A stretch of 64,000 bases of DNA from Mycobacterium sp. 3519A (GTDB lineage Bacteria > Actinomycetota > Actinomycetes > Mycobacteriales > Mycobacteriaceae), in contig NZ_OESG01000014.1 of NCBI RefSeq assembly GCF_900240945.1, positions 864,923 through 928,922 of the forward strand. Reading direction: 5' to 3'. Both the position numbers and the translations under genes were made by a program. Below are positions 44,393 to 53,710 of the stretch, piece by piece (positions within the stretch are counted from its first letter, which is position 1; each line of letters opens with the position of its first letter). Below the pieces are notes generated by a model that made no database searches, was not told the DNA's origin, and saw nothing but the letters and a program-made list of their open reading frames with translations.

Positions 44393-47300
44393 GTGTCCGA
44401 GCCGTCTGTCTCCGAACTTCGAAAGCGCCTCGACGGCCTGACAATCCGCGACGCCGCAAGGCTCGGCCGTCGGATCAAGAATCTGCGCGGCAACGTCAGC
44501 CCCGAGAAGCTGTCGCAGATCGCCGAGCAGTTCACCGCCGCCGAGGCGCTCGTGGCCACTCGCCGTGCCGCCGTACCGACGATCACCTATCCCGATCTGC
44601 CGGTCAGCGACCGGCGCGACGAGATCGCCAAGGCCATCGCCGAACACCAGGTCGTCGTCGTCGCGGGCGAAACCGGGTCGGGGAAGACGACCCAGCTGCC
44701 GAAGATCTGCCTGGAGTTGGGCCGCGGCATCCGCGGCACCATCGGGCACACCCAGCCGCGCCGGCTCGCCGCCCGCACCGTGGGGCAACGCATCGCCGAC
44801 GAACTGGGCACCCCGCTCGGCGACGCCGTCGGCTACACGGTGCGCTTCACCGACCAGGCGAGCGACCGCACGCTGGTGAAGCTGATGACCGACGGCATCC
44901 TGCTCGCCGAGATGCAGCGCGACCGGCGGCTGCTGCGCTACGACACGCTGATCCTCGACGAAGCCCACGAGCGCAGCCTGAACATCGACTTCCTGCTCGG
45001 TTATCTGCGTGAGCTGCTGCCGCGGCGGCCTGACCTGAAAGTGATCGTCACGTCGGCGACCATCGAGCCTGCGCGGTTCGCGGCACACTTCAACGACGCG
45101 CCGATCGTCGAGGTGTCCGGCCGCACCTATCCCGTCGAAATCCGTTATCGCCCTTTGGAAGTGGTCCTGCCCTCCGATGCCGACGATGACGATCCCGACG
45201 ACCCCGACCACGAGATCGTGCGCACGCAGATGCGCGACCAGACCGAGGCGATCGTCGATGCGATCCACGAACTCGAATCCGAGCCGCCGGGCGACGTGCT
45301 GGTGTTCCTGTCCGGTGAACGCGAAATCCGCGACACCGCAGACGCATTGCGCGACCTGAAGAACACCGAGGTGCTGCCGCTGTACGCCCGGCTGCCGACC
45401 GCCGAGCAGCAGAAGGTGTTCGCGCCACACACCGGCCGCCGGGTGGTGCTGGCCACCAACGTCGCCGAGACGTCGCTGACCGTGCCGGGCATCCGCTACG
45501 TCGTCGACCCCGGCACCGCGCGCATCTCGCGATACAGCCGCCGGACCAAGGTGCAGCGGTTGCCGATCGAGCCGATCTCCCAGGCGTCCGCGGCGCAGCG
45601 CGCGGGCCGATCGGGCCGCGTGGCACCGGGCGTGTGCATCCGGCTGTACTCCGAAGAGGATTTCGAATCCCGGCCCCAATTCACCGATCCCGAGATTCTG
45701 CGGACCAACCTCGCCGCGGTGATCCTGCAGATGGCCGCGCTGCAACTCGGCGACATCGAGCAGTTCGGATTCCTCGATCCACCCGATAAGCGCAGCATCC
45801 GCGACGGGGTACTGCTGCTGCAGGAACTCGGCGCGTTCGACCGTGACGGCGCGATCACCGATGTCGGCAGGCGGCTGGCACGGCTACCCGTCGACCCGCG
45901 GATCGGACGGATGATTCTGCAGGCCGACACCGAAGGATGCGTGCGCGAGGTGTTGGTGCTCGCCGCGGCGCTGTCCATCCCCGACCCGCGGGAACGGCCC
46001 ACCGACCGTGAGGAGGCGGCCCGCCAGAAACACGCCCGGTTCGCCGACGAGCGCTCCGACTTCATCTCCTACCTGAACCTGTGGCGCTACCTACGAGAGC
46101 AACGAAAAGAGCGCTCCGGCAACGCGTTCCGGCGGATGTGCCGCGAAGAGTTCCTGCATTACCTGAGGATCCGCGAGTGGCAGGACCTCGTCGGACAACT
46201 GCGCAGCATCGCCCGCGACATCGGCATCCGCGAAACCGACGACGACGCCGACCCTGCCAGCATCCACGCGGCGCTGACGGCCGGTCTGCTGTCGCACATC
46301 GGGCTGCGCGAAGGCGATGCGCGGGACTACACCGGCGCGCGCAACACCAAGTTCGTGCTGGCGCCAGGGTCGGTGCTGACCAGGCGGCCACCGCGCTGGG
46401 TGGTCGTTGCGGAACTGGTGGAAACGAGCAGGCTGTACGGCAGGATCGCGGCGCGCATCGAACCTGAGGGCATCGAGAAGATCGCCGACCACCTGGTGCA
46501 GCGCAGCTACAGCGAACCGCACTGGGAAGCCGAACGCGGCGCCGTGATGGCCTTCGAGCGGGTGACGCTGTACGGCCTGCCGCTGGTGCCGCGCCGCCGC
46601 GTCAACTACGCCCAGATCGAACCCGAACTGGCGCGCGAGCTCTTCATCCGGCATGCCCTGGTGGAGGGGGACTGGCGGACCAGGCACCACTTCTTCCGCG
46701 ACAACGCCCGCCTGCGTGAGGAATTGGAGGAGATCGAGGAGCGGGCCCGTCGCCGCGACCTCATTGTCGGTGACGACGAGATCTACGCGTTCTACGACGC
46801 ACGTATCCCCGCCGATGTGGTCTCCGCCCGCCACTTCGACGCGTGGTGGAAAAAGCAGCGGCACCGCACGCCGGATCTGCTGACGTTGGGCCGCGACGAT
46901 CTGCTGCGCACCGAAGATGCCGCCGACGACCGGCCAGACGCATGGCAGGCCGGTGACCTGTCGCTGCCGGTGAGCTACAAGTTCGAGCCAGGCGCCGAGG
47001 ACGACGGCATCACCGTGCACGTGCCGGTCGAGGTGCTGGCCCGACTCGGCGGCGACGAATTCGCCTGGCACGTGCCTGCGCTGCGCGAGGAACTCGTCAC
47101 CGCGCTGATCCGATCGCTGCCGAAAGAATTGCGACGCAACTTCGTTCCCGCACCGGATACCGCCCGCGCCGTGCTAGCCAGTCTCGAACCGGGCACCGAA
47201 CCGCTGCTGCAGTCGCTGCAGCGGGCGCTACAACGGCTGTCGGGGGTGCTGGTCCCGATCGGCGCGTTCGACCTCGACAAGCTGCCGTCGCACCTGCGCG

Positions 47301-48289
47301 TGACCTTCGCGGTCGAGTCGGCGGACGGCACAGAGGTTGCGCGCGGTAAGGATCTCGGTGCCCTGCAAGACCGACTGGCCGCGCCGACACGACAGGCGGT
47401 GGCGGCCGCGGTCGCCGACGGGCTGGAACGCACCGGCTTGCGAGGCTGGCCCGACGACCTCGACGAGTTGCCGCGCGTCATCGAACGCCACACCAGTGGC
47501 CACACTGTGCGCGGCTATCCGGCGTTCGTCGACGCAGGCAGGGCGGTGGACGTGCGGGTGTTCGCCACCCAAGCCGAACAGGATGCGGCGATGGGCCCAG
47601 GTGTGCGGCGACTGATCCGGCTGACGGTCGCGTCGCCGGTGAAGATGGTTGAGCGACGGCTGAATCCCCGCACCCGACTGTTGCTCGGCTCGAATCCGGA
47701 CGGCTCGCTCGCCGCGCTGCTCGACGACTGCGCGGACGCCGCGGTCGCGGCGTTGGCACCGACCCCGGTGTCCAACCGCGCCGAGTTCACGGCGTTGGCG
47801 CAGCGGGTGGCGGGCGCACTGGCCTCGGCGACGGTGGACATCGTCGGGCGGGTCGAGAAGGTGCTCACCGCGGCCAACGAGGTGCAGGTGGCTATCCCAG
47901 CCCACCCGTCGCAGCCGCAAGCCGACGCGGTCGCCGACATCCGCGCGCAACTCGACCGGCTGCTGACCGACGGATTCGTCACCGCCACCGGTGCATCGCG
48001 ACTCGGTGACCTCGCCCGCTACCTGGCCGCCATTGGTCGCAGGCTGGAGCGGTTGCCGCGGGACGCCGCGGGCGACCGCGACCGGATGCAGCGGGTGCAC
48101 GCCGTCGAGGACGCGTATGACGAACTACGCCAAGCGCTTTCACCGGCGCGCGTGGCCGCCGAGGACGTCTGCGACATCGGCTGGATGATCGAGGAGCTAC
48201 GGGTCAGCCTGTGGGCCCAACAACTGGGCACCGCGAGGCCGGTCAGCGAGCAGCGGATCTACCGCGCGATCGACGCGGTCACGCGGTGA
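44393..48289 (+). CDS. hrpA: ATP-dependent RNA helicase HrpA (DEAH box)
   Basis: 1298 residues, typical HrpA length. Walker A GETGSGKTT at 92-100, DEAH at 189-192 (LILDEAHERSLNIDFLLGYL), VTSATIEPARFA, and motif VI QRAGRSGRVAPG. Then come the helicase-associated and OB-fold parts and the long HrpA C-terminal region (from about residue 650). HrpA-type proteins remodel stalled ribosomes and mRNA, acting with ATP. GTG start without a Shine-Dalgarno sequence; a leaderless promoter lies just upstream. It ends one base before the convergent esterase gene. Confidence 0.93.
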   Translation: MSEPSVSELRKRLDGLTIRDAARLGRRIKNLRGNVSPEKLSQIAEQFTAAEALVATRRAAVPTITYPDLPVSDRRDEIAKAIAEHQVVVVAGETGSGKTTQLPKICLELGRGIRGTIGHTQPRRLAARTVGQRIADELGTPLGDAVGYTVRFTDQASDRTLVKLMTDGILLAEMQRDRRLLRYDTLILDEAHERSLNIDFLLGYLRELLPRRPDLKVIVTSATIEPARFAAHFNDAPIVEVSGRTYPVEIRYRPLEVVLPSDADDDDPDDPDHEIVRTQMRDQTEAIVDAIHELESEPPGDVLVFLSGEREIRDTADALRDLKNTEVLPLYARLPTAEQQKVFAPHTGRRVVLATNVAETSLTVPGIRYVVDPGTARISRYSRRTKVQRLPIEPISQASAAQRAGRSGRVAPGVCIRLYSEEDFESRPQFTDPEILRTNLAAVILQMAALQLGDIEQFGFLDPPDKRSIRDGVLLLQELGAFDRDGAITDVGRRLARLPVDPRIGRMILQADTEGCVREVLVLAAALSIPDPRERPTDREEAARQKHARFADERSDFISYLNLWRYLREQRKERSGNAFRRMCREEFLHYLRIREWQDLVGQLRSIARDIGIRETDDDADPASIHAALTAGLLSHIGLREGDARDYTGARNTKFVLAPGSVLTRRPPRWVVVAELVETSRLYGRIAARIEPEGIEKIADHLVQRSYSEPHWEAERGAVMAFERVTLYGLPLVPRRRVNYAQIEPELARELFIRHALVEGDWRTRHHFFRDNARLREELEEIEERARRRDLIVGDDEIYAFYDARIPADVVSARHFDAWWKKQRHRTPDLLTLGRDDLLRTEDAADDRPDAWQAGDLSLPVSYKFEPGAEDDGITVHVPVEVLARLGGDEFAWHVPALREELVTALIRSLPKELRRNFVPAPDTARAVLASLEPGTEPLLQSLQRALQRLSGVLVPIGAFDLDKLPSHLRVTFAVESADGTEVARGKDLGALQDRLAAPTRQAVAAAVADGLERTGLRGWPDDLDELPRVIERHTSGHTVRGYPAFVDAGRAVDVRVFATQAEQDAAMGPGVRRLIRLTVASPVKMVERRLNPRTRLLLGSNPDGSLAALLDDCADAAVAALAPTPVSNRAEFTALAQRVAGALASATVDIVGRVEKVLTAANEVQVAIPAHPSQPQADAVADIRAQLDRLLTDGFVTATGASRLGDLARYLAAIGRRLERLPRDAAGDRDRMQRVHAVEDAYDELRQALSPARVAAEDVCDIGWMIEELRVSLWAQQLGTARPVSEQRIYRAIDAVTR

Positions 48290-49552
48290 CTAGCCGAACC
48301 GCAGTGTGGCCGAATCGAGTCCACTGACGCCGCGGTGCGCGAACCCGGTCCAGTTGCGGCGCATCGACTCTGCCAGCAGACCGTCGACCCGACGACCGCC
48401 CAGCATCGGCGCGCCCTCCCACGCCGCCGCGTCGAACAGCAACGGCAGTTCTATGCAGTGGCACGCACCCATCGGTGACGGTGCCCAGTCGACCCGGAAT
48501 GTCGCACTGCGGCCGCCGTTCTCGCGCCACAGGTCGGCGAGCCGATGCGCCGGCTTGCCGAACGCACGGCGCGTCATCACGGCCGAGGCGGCGCGTTCGG
48601 CGATACGGCCAATGGGGCCATAGCGTTTCAGCCGAGTGATGCGACGATCCATGGCGACGAACGGCATGCCGTCGTCGCGGGTGTAGCCGATGAGCAGTTC
48701 GATGCGCCGCGCCGCGTCGGCCAACCGCGCGTCGGTCTGCGCCTGAGGTGGCAGCGGATCGAGGCCCATGATCGGGGCGAACGGCATGCCGCTGACGAGT
48801 CCGAATCGTGCGGCGGCGGCCGCGGCCGCGGTCTGTGTATCGAGCACTTCGCCTGTGGTGACCGACGCGGCCGCCGAGCGCATCGCCGCCGTCATCGCCT
48901 CCCGGCCGGTGAGCACACCCAGCGGCGCGCTCTGCATGATCGCACGGTGGAACAGGCCGGCCGTGTGCTCACACAACATCAGCGAGTACACGGAGTCGGC
49001 GCCCGCTGACTGGCCGAAGACGGTCACGTTGTCGGGGTCGCCACCGAAGGCAGCGATGTTGTCGCGGACCCACTGCAGCGCCAGGATCTGGTCGCGCAGT
49101 CCGAGGTTGTCCACGCCGCTGGGGCTCAAGTAGCCCAGCACGCCGAGCCGGTAGCTGACCCGGACCACGACGACGCGGCCGTCGCGCGCGAGCACGTCGG
49201 CGTCGTACTTCGGCGCTTCACCGCTGCCGGATACGTATGCGCCGCCGTGGAACCAGACCATGACGGGCAGCCCGTCCGCATCGCTCGGCGCGGTTATCGA
49301 CAGGACCTGGCAGTCCTCGCTCTGCGCGAGACCGTCGACGACCGGACCGGTCACCCACTCCAACCGGGACGACAGCTGCGGGCACGCCGGGCCGCGGGCG
49401 GTGGCGTCGATGACATCGGGCCACGGGGCGAGGGCCTGCGGTGCCGCGAACCGCGCGGCGCGCCCGTATCGGATCCCCCTGGCGTGCAGCAGAGTGCCGT
49501 CGTCGTCAGCAAGCAGCGGTCCCGCGGGTGGATCGAGGCGTCGCTGCTGCAC
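48290..49552 (-). CDS. Type B carboxylesterase
   Basis: 420 residues from GTG 49552, somewhat short for this family (usually ~500). It has PVMVWFHGGAYVSGSGE (oxyanion hole), the nucleophile elbow VTVFGQSAGADSVYSL, and DNLGLRDQILALQWVRDNI AAFGGDP-type spacing (two adjoining blocks). The catalytic His region is the late FRVDWAPSPMGACHCIELPL. No signal peptide. TACGGT lies six bases before the GTG, so the mRNA is probably leaderless. Likely hydrolyses short esters, substrate unknown. Confidence 0.87.
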   Translation of the reverse strand: MQQRRLDPPAGPLLADDDGTLLHARGIRYGRAARFAAPQALAPWPDVIDATARGPACPQLSSRLEWVTGPVVDGLAQSEDCQVLSITAPSDADGLPVMVWFHGGAYVSGSGEAPKYDADVLARDGRVVVVRVSYRLGVLGYLSPSGVDNLGLRDQILALQWVRDNIAAFGGDPDNVTVFGQSAGADSVYSLMLCEHTAGLFHRAIMQSAPLGVLTGREAMTAAMRSAAASVTTGEVLDTQTAAAAAAARFGLVSGMPFAPIMGLDPLPPQAQTDARLADAARRIELLIGYTRDDGMPFVAMDRRITRLKRYGPIGRIAERAASAVMTRRAFGKPAHRLADLWRENGGRSATFRVDWAPSPMGACHCIELPLLFDAAAWEGAPMLGGRRVDGLLAESMRRNWTGFAHRGVSGLDSATLRFG

Positions 49553-49558
49553 ACGTCC

Positions 49559-49564
49559 ACCGTA
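49559..49564 (-). promoter_or_regulatory. Probable -10 box, leaderless esterase transcript
   Basis: Minus strand TACGGT, six bases, then GTG 49552. Confidence 0.45.
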
Positions 49565-49567
49565 GCC

Positions 49568-51274
49568 TCACAGATCCAGAACGAGATCGGTGTGCGGCGT
49601 CGTCGTGCACACCAGCACCGAGCCCTCGGGCGGCGCGTCGAGCGGCGGCTCGAGATAGTCGGCGGTGCCCTCGATCACCGCGGTCATGCAGGTGTGGCAG
49701 ACGCCGCTGCGGCAGGAGTACCGGGTCGGCACGTCGCATGCCTCGGCCAGTTCGAGCAGGGTGCGGTGCGCGGGCGCCCAGTTGACGGTGAGCCCGCTGC
49801 GGGAGAACGTGATTCGCGGACCGGTGCCCGGCGCGCCGGCGGGTGGGTGTGGTCGGGTCGCAGGGGGCGCGCCCACGACGCCGGGATTGATCGGCGGCAA
49901 CGCGCCGAACAGCTCGGTGTGGATGTGCGCGGGGTCGAGTCCCGCGGCCACGAGGGCGTCACGGATGTCGGCCATGAACGCGCCGGGGCCGCACAGATAG
50001 GCGGTCGCGTCGGTCGGCAGCCCCAGTGCCGCCACCGATTGCCGATCCAGCCGCGCGGGCCCGTCGGCCGCGCGGGTGTAAAACACGTGCGAGCGTGCGT
50101 CGGGCAGTGCTGCGAGCAGGGCCGCGACCTCGTCGGCGAACGCATAGGTCGCTTCGGCCTGCGTCGTGTGCAGCCACCAGGTCTGCCGGGTACTCCCCGC
50201 GGCCGCCAACGCGTGCGCCATCGCCATCACCGGTGTGACGCCGACACCCGCGGACACCAGGACCACAGGGCCGGTGCCTTCGACGAGGTAGAAGTCGCCT
50301 CGCGGCGCGGCGCAGTCCAACACGACGCCTGACTCGGCGTGGTCGTGCAGCCAGCGGCTGACCTGGCCGTGTTCCTCGCGTTTGACGCTGATTCGGTAAT
50401 ACCCCGCGCCCGGTGGCCCTGACAGCGAGTAGCTGCGGGTCGGCGCCGGATCGCCTGCATCGGGGACCTTCACCGTGAGGTACTGACCGGGCAGCGCAGC
50501 AGGCAGGCCGCCGCCGTCGGCCGCCTCCAACCTGATCGACAACACCGCGGGGCTCTCACGGTGCGTGGCCGCCACTCGCAGCGGCCGGAACCCCGGCCAT
50601 CCGACTTGTCTTGACACGCTGGGATTTTCGGCCGATGTGAGCATGTCGCGGAACGACTGCTGCCAGCCCGGGCTGAGGGCAGGGACGTCGACGGCCTTGT
50701 CCAGCAGATCCTTGTCCCGACCGGACAGGTACAGCAGCGCGTCGACGTCGGCGACGCTGAGCTGGTGCCTGCCCCGACGCGTCAGCACGATATCGTCGCC
50801 CGTCTGCACGAAGCCTTCGGCGATGACCCTGAAGTAGAAACCTGGTCGACGGTGTGCGACAAGCAGATTCGGCATGTCAGGCTCGCCGATACGCATACCG
50901 ACCCGGAAGCAAGTGACACGGGGCTGGGTGACCTCGAACTCGGCCTCGCCGATGCGGTAGCGGTCGCCGATGCAGACGTCGTGGTCGGCCATGCCGGTGA
51001 CGGTGAAGTTCTCACCGAAGTTGCCGGGCACCAGGTCGTCGCGACCAAGGACGTCGCGCCAGTAGTCGTACGACTCGGTCTGATAGACCATCACGGCGCG
51101 TTGCTCGCCACCGTGACCGGCGAGGTCGCCCTGACCGTCCCCGTCGATGTTGAGCCTGCGCACCATCACTGGTCCGTCGACCGGGCTCTTCCAGATGCCG
51201 GTGCGCACCGTCTTTCCGTTCCACGACACGTCGTTCGGCATCCCGACGTTCACCGACATCAGCCTGGCAGTCAT
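49568..51274 (-). CDS. MOSC domain fused to a ferredoxin-reductase and 2Fe-2S module
   Basis: 568 residues from ATG 51274 with AGGAGG upstream. Residues 1 to about 215 are a MOSC domain (VRRLNIDGDGQGDLAGHGGEQRAVMVY, NFGENFTVTG, CFRVGMRIG with the molybdenum-site Cys). Residues 220-460 are an FAD/NAD reductase (PTRSYSLSG, DFYLVEGTGPVVLVSAGVGVTP). The C-terminus is a plant-type 2Fe-2S ferredoxin with CRSGVCHTC and a final VLVCTT. YiiM-like MOSC proteins reduce N-hydroxylated compounds; here the electron chain is in one chain. Confidence 0.9.
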   Translation of the reverse strand: MTARLMSVNVGMPNDVSWNGKTVRTGIWKSPVDGPVMVRRLNIDGDGQGDLAGHGGEQRAVMVYQTESYDYWRDVLGRDDLVPGNFGENFTVTGMADHDVCIGDRYRIGEAEFEVTQPRVTCFRVGMRIGEPDMPNLLVAHRRPGFYFRVIAEGFVQTGDDIVLTRRGRHQLSVADVDALLYLSGRDKDLLDKAVDVPALSPGWQQSFRDMLTSAENPSVSRQVGWPGFRPLRVAATHRESPAVLSIRLEAADGGGLPAALPGQYLTVKVPDAGDPAPTRSYSLSGPPGAGYYRISVKREEHGQVSRWLHDHAESGVVLDCAAPRGDFYLVEGTGPVVLVSAGVGVTPVMAMAHALAAAGSTRQTWWLHTTQAEATYAFADEVAALLAALPDARSHVFYTRAADGPARLDRQSVAALGLPTDATAYLCGPGAFMADIRDALVAAGLDPAHIHTELFGALPPINPGVVGAPPATRPHPPAGAPGTGPRITFSRSGLTVNWAPAHRTLLELAEACDVPTRYSCRSGVCHTCMTAVIEGTADYLEPPLDAPPEGSVLVCTTTPHTDLVLDL

Positions 51275-51350
51275 GCCGCCTCCTCACGTCAGCGGTCCCC
51301 GCCGTCGACGTCCAACGTAACACCGTGGGCGGGCGCAGAGTTCACAAAAA

Positions 51351-51366
51351 TGGGCCAGCCGGCCCA
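51351..51366. promoter_or_regulatory. Inverted repeat TGGGCC-N4-GGCCCA upstream of the first TetR gene
   Basis: Perfect six-base arms in the gap between the divergent MOSC-fusion gene and the TetR gene. Its TGGG-N8-CCCA frame recurs at 52804-52823. Likely an autoregulatory operator. Confidence 0.5.
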
Positions 51367-51385
51367 AAGATACCGGGTCGGCGGT

Positions 51386-51391
51386 TAATCT
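51386..51391 (+). promoter_or_regulatory. Probable -10 box, leaderless TetR transcript
   Basis: TAATCT, six bases, then GTG 51398, 20 bases after the inverted repeat. Confidence 0.55.
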
Positions 51392-51397
51392 GACGCC

Positions 51398-52075
51398 GTG
51401 GCCCGTGCCGATGACCGTCCGCTGACGGCTAAGGGGCGGGCTACTCGGGAGCGGATCGTGACGTCCGCCGCCGAGCTGATCGTCGCCCGCGGCCTGTCCT
51501 CGCTGAGCATGGCGAACGTGCGAAAGGCGGCGTCGGTGAGCGGCTCTCAGCTTGCTCATTACTTCGTGGACAAGCAGGCGTTGATTCGAGCCGTGATCAG
51601 CCGGCAGACGGACGTCGTGCTGGACTTTCACCGGCAGCCCAAACTCGGCGGCCTGCAGTCGTTCGACGACTTCGAGCGCTGGGCCGACCTCAACATGAAA
51701 TACCTGAGGAAGATCGGTTATGAGGGCACGCCCACCTTTCACGCGTTGGCCGGACAACTGATGAAGTCCGACGCCGAAACACGCGCGACCCTCGCGGCCG
51801 GGTACGGGAAGTGGGTGGAACTGCTCGCGCAAGCCATTGCGGGAATGAAGGACCGCGGCGTTCTGGTCGCCGAGGCGGACCCGGAGCAGTTGGGGACCGT
51901 GATCGTCGCCGCTCACCAGGGCGGGGGCACCGTATCTTTCGCGTACCGGCAGGAGTGGCCGCATGCCGACGCGGTCCGGTACGCGGTCAACTACCTGAGG
52001 CTGTTCGCGAAGGACCCGGCGGAACGGACGCCCCGCCCGCCGCGCCGGCCACGTGGCCGCCGCCGGCAGAGGTAG
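51398..52075 (+). CDS. TetR-family regulator (first of a tandem paralogous pair)
   Basis: 225 residues from GTG 51398. N-terminal helix-turn-helix (TRERIVTSAAELIVARGLSSLSMANVRKAASVSGSQLAHYF, read as the usual TetR helices) and a C-terminal ligand domain (FHALAGQLMKSDAETRATLA, VAAHQGGGTVSFAY). It shares many positions with the next gene, including VSGSQL-HYF and AHQGG, so the two arose by duplication. The upstream inverted repeat suggests it represses itself and perhaps the MOSC fusion gene. Confidence 0.86.
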   Translation: MARADDRPLTAKGRATRERIVTSAAELIVARGLSSLSMANVRKAASVSGSQLAHYFVDKQALIRAVISRQTDVVLDFHRQPKLGGLQSFDDFERWADLNMKYLRKIGYEGTPTFHALAGQLMKSDAETRATLAAGYGKWVELLAQAIAGMKDRGVLVAEADPEQLGTVIVAAHQGGGTVSFAYRQEWPHADAVRYAVNYLRLFAKDPAERTPRPPRRPRGRRRQR

Positions 52076-52119
52076 GCTCGGCGCGCGAAGTAGTTGGTGG
52101 GGCCAAAGGTGGCGAGACC

Positions 52120-52749
52120 GTGTCCGACGACAACTCGAGGCGGTTCACCCGCAAGGGGCTTTCGGTGCGTCAGCGGATCGTCGACGCGACCGCGACGCTG
52201 ATGTTCGAGCGCGGTGTGGAAGGCACCAGCCTCGAGGATGTACGCGCGGTCGCGGGCGTCAGCGGATCGCAGTTGACTCACTACTTCGACGACAAACGCG
52301 ACTTGACCCGGCAGGTGATCGACGTCCGCCGCACAGACACCCTTCGGTTTCACACCCAACCGCGGCTGGGTCGGCTGGACAGCATCGAGGCGCTCCAGGC
52401 ATGGGCGGACGCGTGCGTCGTCGACGCCGAAACGGTCTACCGGCGCGGAGGATGTTCCTTCGGCTCGCTGGTCGGCGAACTGCTGGAAAGTGACGACCAG
52501 ATCCATGACGACTTCGCGGCGGGCTACGACCAGTGGATCGAACTGTTTCGGGCCGGACTCACGACGATGCGGGAGCGCGGCGATCTACGCGAGGACGCCG
52601 ATCCGCGCCATCTCGCCGTCGCGCTGGTGATCGCCCATCAGGGCGGCGCGATGCTCACCTATGCAGCCAACAGCGTCGAACCGATGCAGGTGTCGGTCAA
52701 CGCCGCGGTCGCCTATGTGCGTTCGTTCATGCCGCGGGGCAGATCCTGA
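52120..52749 (+). CDS. TetR-family regulator (second of the pair)
   Basis: 209 residues from GTG 52120. Helix-turn-helix with RQRIVDATATLMFERGVEGT and VSGSQLTHYFDDKRDLTRQV. The ligand domain (FGSLVGELLESDDQIHDDFA, VIAHQGGAMLTYA) parallels the first TetR. A TGGG-N8-CCCA repeat lies 54 bases after its stop, before the DUF427 gene, which is a possible target. Ligand unknown. Confidence 0.86.
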   Translation: MSDDNSRRFTRKGLSVRQRIVDATATLMFERGVEGTSLEDVRAVAGVSGSQLTHYFDDKRDLTRQVIDVRRTDTLRFHTQPRLGRLDSIEALQAWADACVVDAETVYRRGGCSFGSLVGELLESDDQIHDDFAAGYDQWIELFRAGLTTMRERGDLREDADPRHLAVALVIAHQGGAMLTYAANSVEPMQVSVNAAVAYVRSFMPRGRS

Positions 52750-52803
52750 CAGCATCCCCCCAGCAAGGCAGCGCTGGACACCAGCGGCCCGAAGGGCGAG
52801 AAT

Positions 52804-52823
52804 ACTGGGTTACATAGCCCAGT
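52804..52823. promoter_or_regulatory. Inverted repeat ACTGGG-N8-CCCAGT upstream of the DUF427 gene
   Basis: Perfect six-base arms, 16 bases before ATG 52840. The inner TGGG-N8-CCCA matches the site at 51351-51366, so one of the two adjacent TetR proteins probably binds here. Confidence 0.55.
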
Positions 52824-52839
52824 TCGAGAGGATGCAGCC

Positions 52840-53703
52840 ATGGGACTCGCCTGGCAACAAGGCCCGTTGTCCACCGCGACGGTCGGGCATTTCCTGACTT
52901 CCCAACCGATGCCTGAGCGGATCCTGTACGCGGAACCGCTGCGCCGCCGGATGCGCGTCAAGTTCGGCGACCAGTTCATCGTGGACAGCGACGACGTCGT
53001 GCTGCTGCACGAGCCAGGCCGCTATCCAGTCGCCTACTTTCCGAGAGCCGATATTCGGCCGGACGTACTGACCTCGGAAGATCGTGTTACGGCGCATCGA
53101 GACCTCGGCGAGACTCACTGGTTCACAGTTCGTGTCGAGGGACACGAGGCGAGCCACGCGGCCTGGGAGTTCGGCTCGCTGCCGGAGCATGCCGATGTGC
53201 TGGCCGATCGGGTGGCATTTGCATGGCGGGCAATGGATGCGTTCTACGAAGAAGACGAGCGCATCGTCGGACATGCGGCCGACCTCTACCACCGCATCGA
53301 CATCCGTTCCACCTCACGCCATCTGGTGGTGCGAGACGGCGATCGGGTCATCGCCGACACCCATCGACCGCTGGCCCTCTACGAATCCGGCTTCGCGCCG
53401 CGGTGGTATGTACCGCGCGACGATGTGGACGAATCCGCGCTTGTCCTCGTCGAGGGTCAAACCTTCTGTCCCTACAAGGGACTGGCTAGTTATTACACCG
53501 TCGGCGCCGCCAAGCGTGCGGCATGGTCGTATATCGAGGCTTGGCCGGAAGTGGCGCGGGTGAGCAACCTGTTGTCCTTCGAACCCGACAAGATCGACGT
53601 CTACCTCGACGGCGAGCAATTGCACCTCGAACCGGGCCAGAACGTGGTGCCACATGGCATCGACCGCGGTCTCGACGTCGACGAGATCCTGCAAAAGGTC
53701 TGA
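52840..53703 (+). CDS. DUF427 protein with two DUF427 repeats
   Basis: 287 residues from ATG 52840 with GAGAGGATG upstream. The second repeat shows the family core TFCPYKGLASYYTVG and LSFEPDKIDVYLDGEQL; the first has ILYAEPLRRRMRVKFGD and LLHEPGRYPVAYFPRADI. DUF427 is a small beta-rich domain without an assigned reaction. The gene follows the TetR pair behind a candidate operator and is followed by a VOC-family gene seven bases later, so those two are likely cotranscribed. Confidence 0.85.
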   Translation: MGLAWQQGPLSTATVGHFLTSQPMPERILYAEPLRRRMRVKFGDQFIVDSDDVVLLHEPGRYPVAYFPRADIRPDVLTSEDRVTAHRDLGETHWFTVRVEGHEASHAAWEFGSLPEHADVLADRVAFAWRAMDAFYEEDERIVGHAADLYHRIDIRSTSRHLVVRDGDRVIADTHRPLALYESGFAPRWYVPRDDVDESALVLVEGQTFCPYKGLASYYTVGAAKRAAWSYIEAWPEVARVSNLLSFEPDKIDVYLDGEQLHLEPGQNVVPHGIDRGLDVDEILQKV

Positions 53704-53710
53704 GGCCGCG

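Noticed and set aside
44189..45745. 518-codon minus-strand frame opposite the start of hrpA
   Set aside because: Opposite the helicase motifs; no family features.
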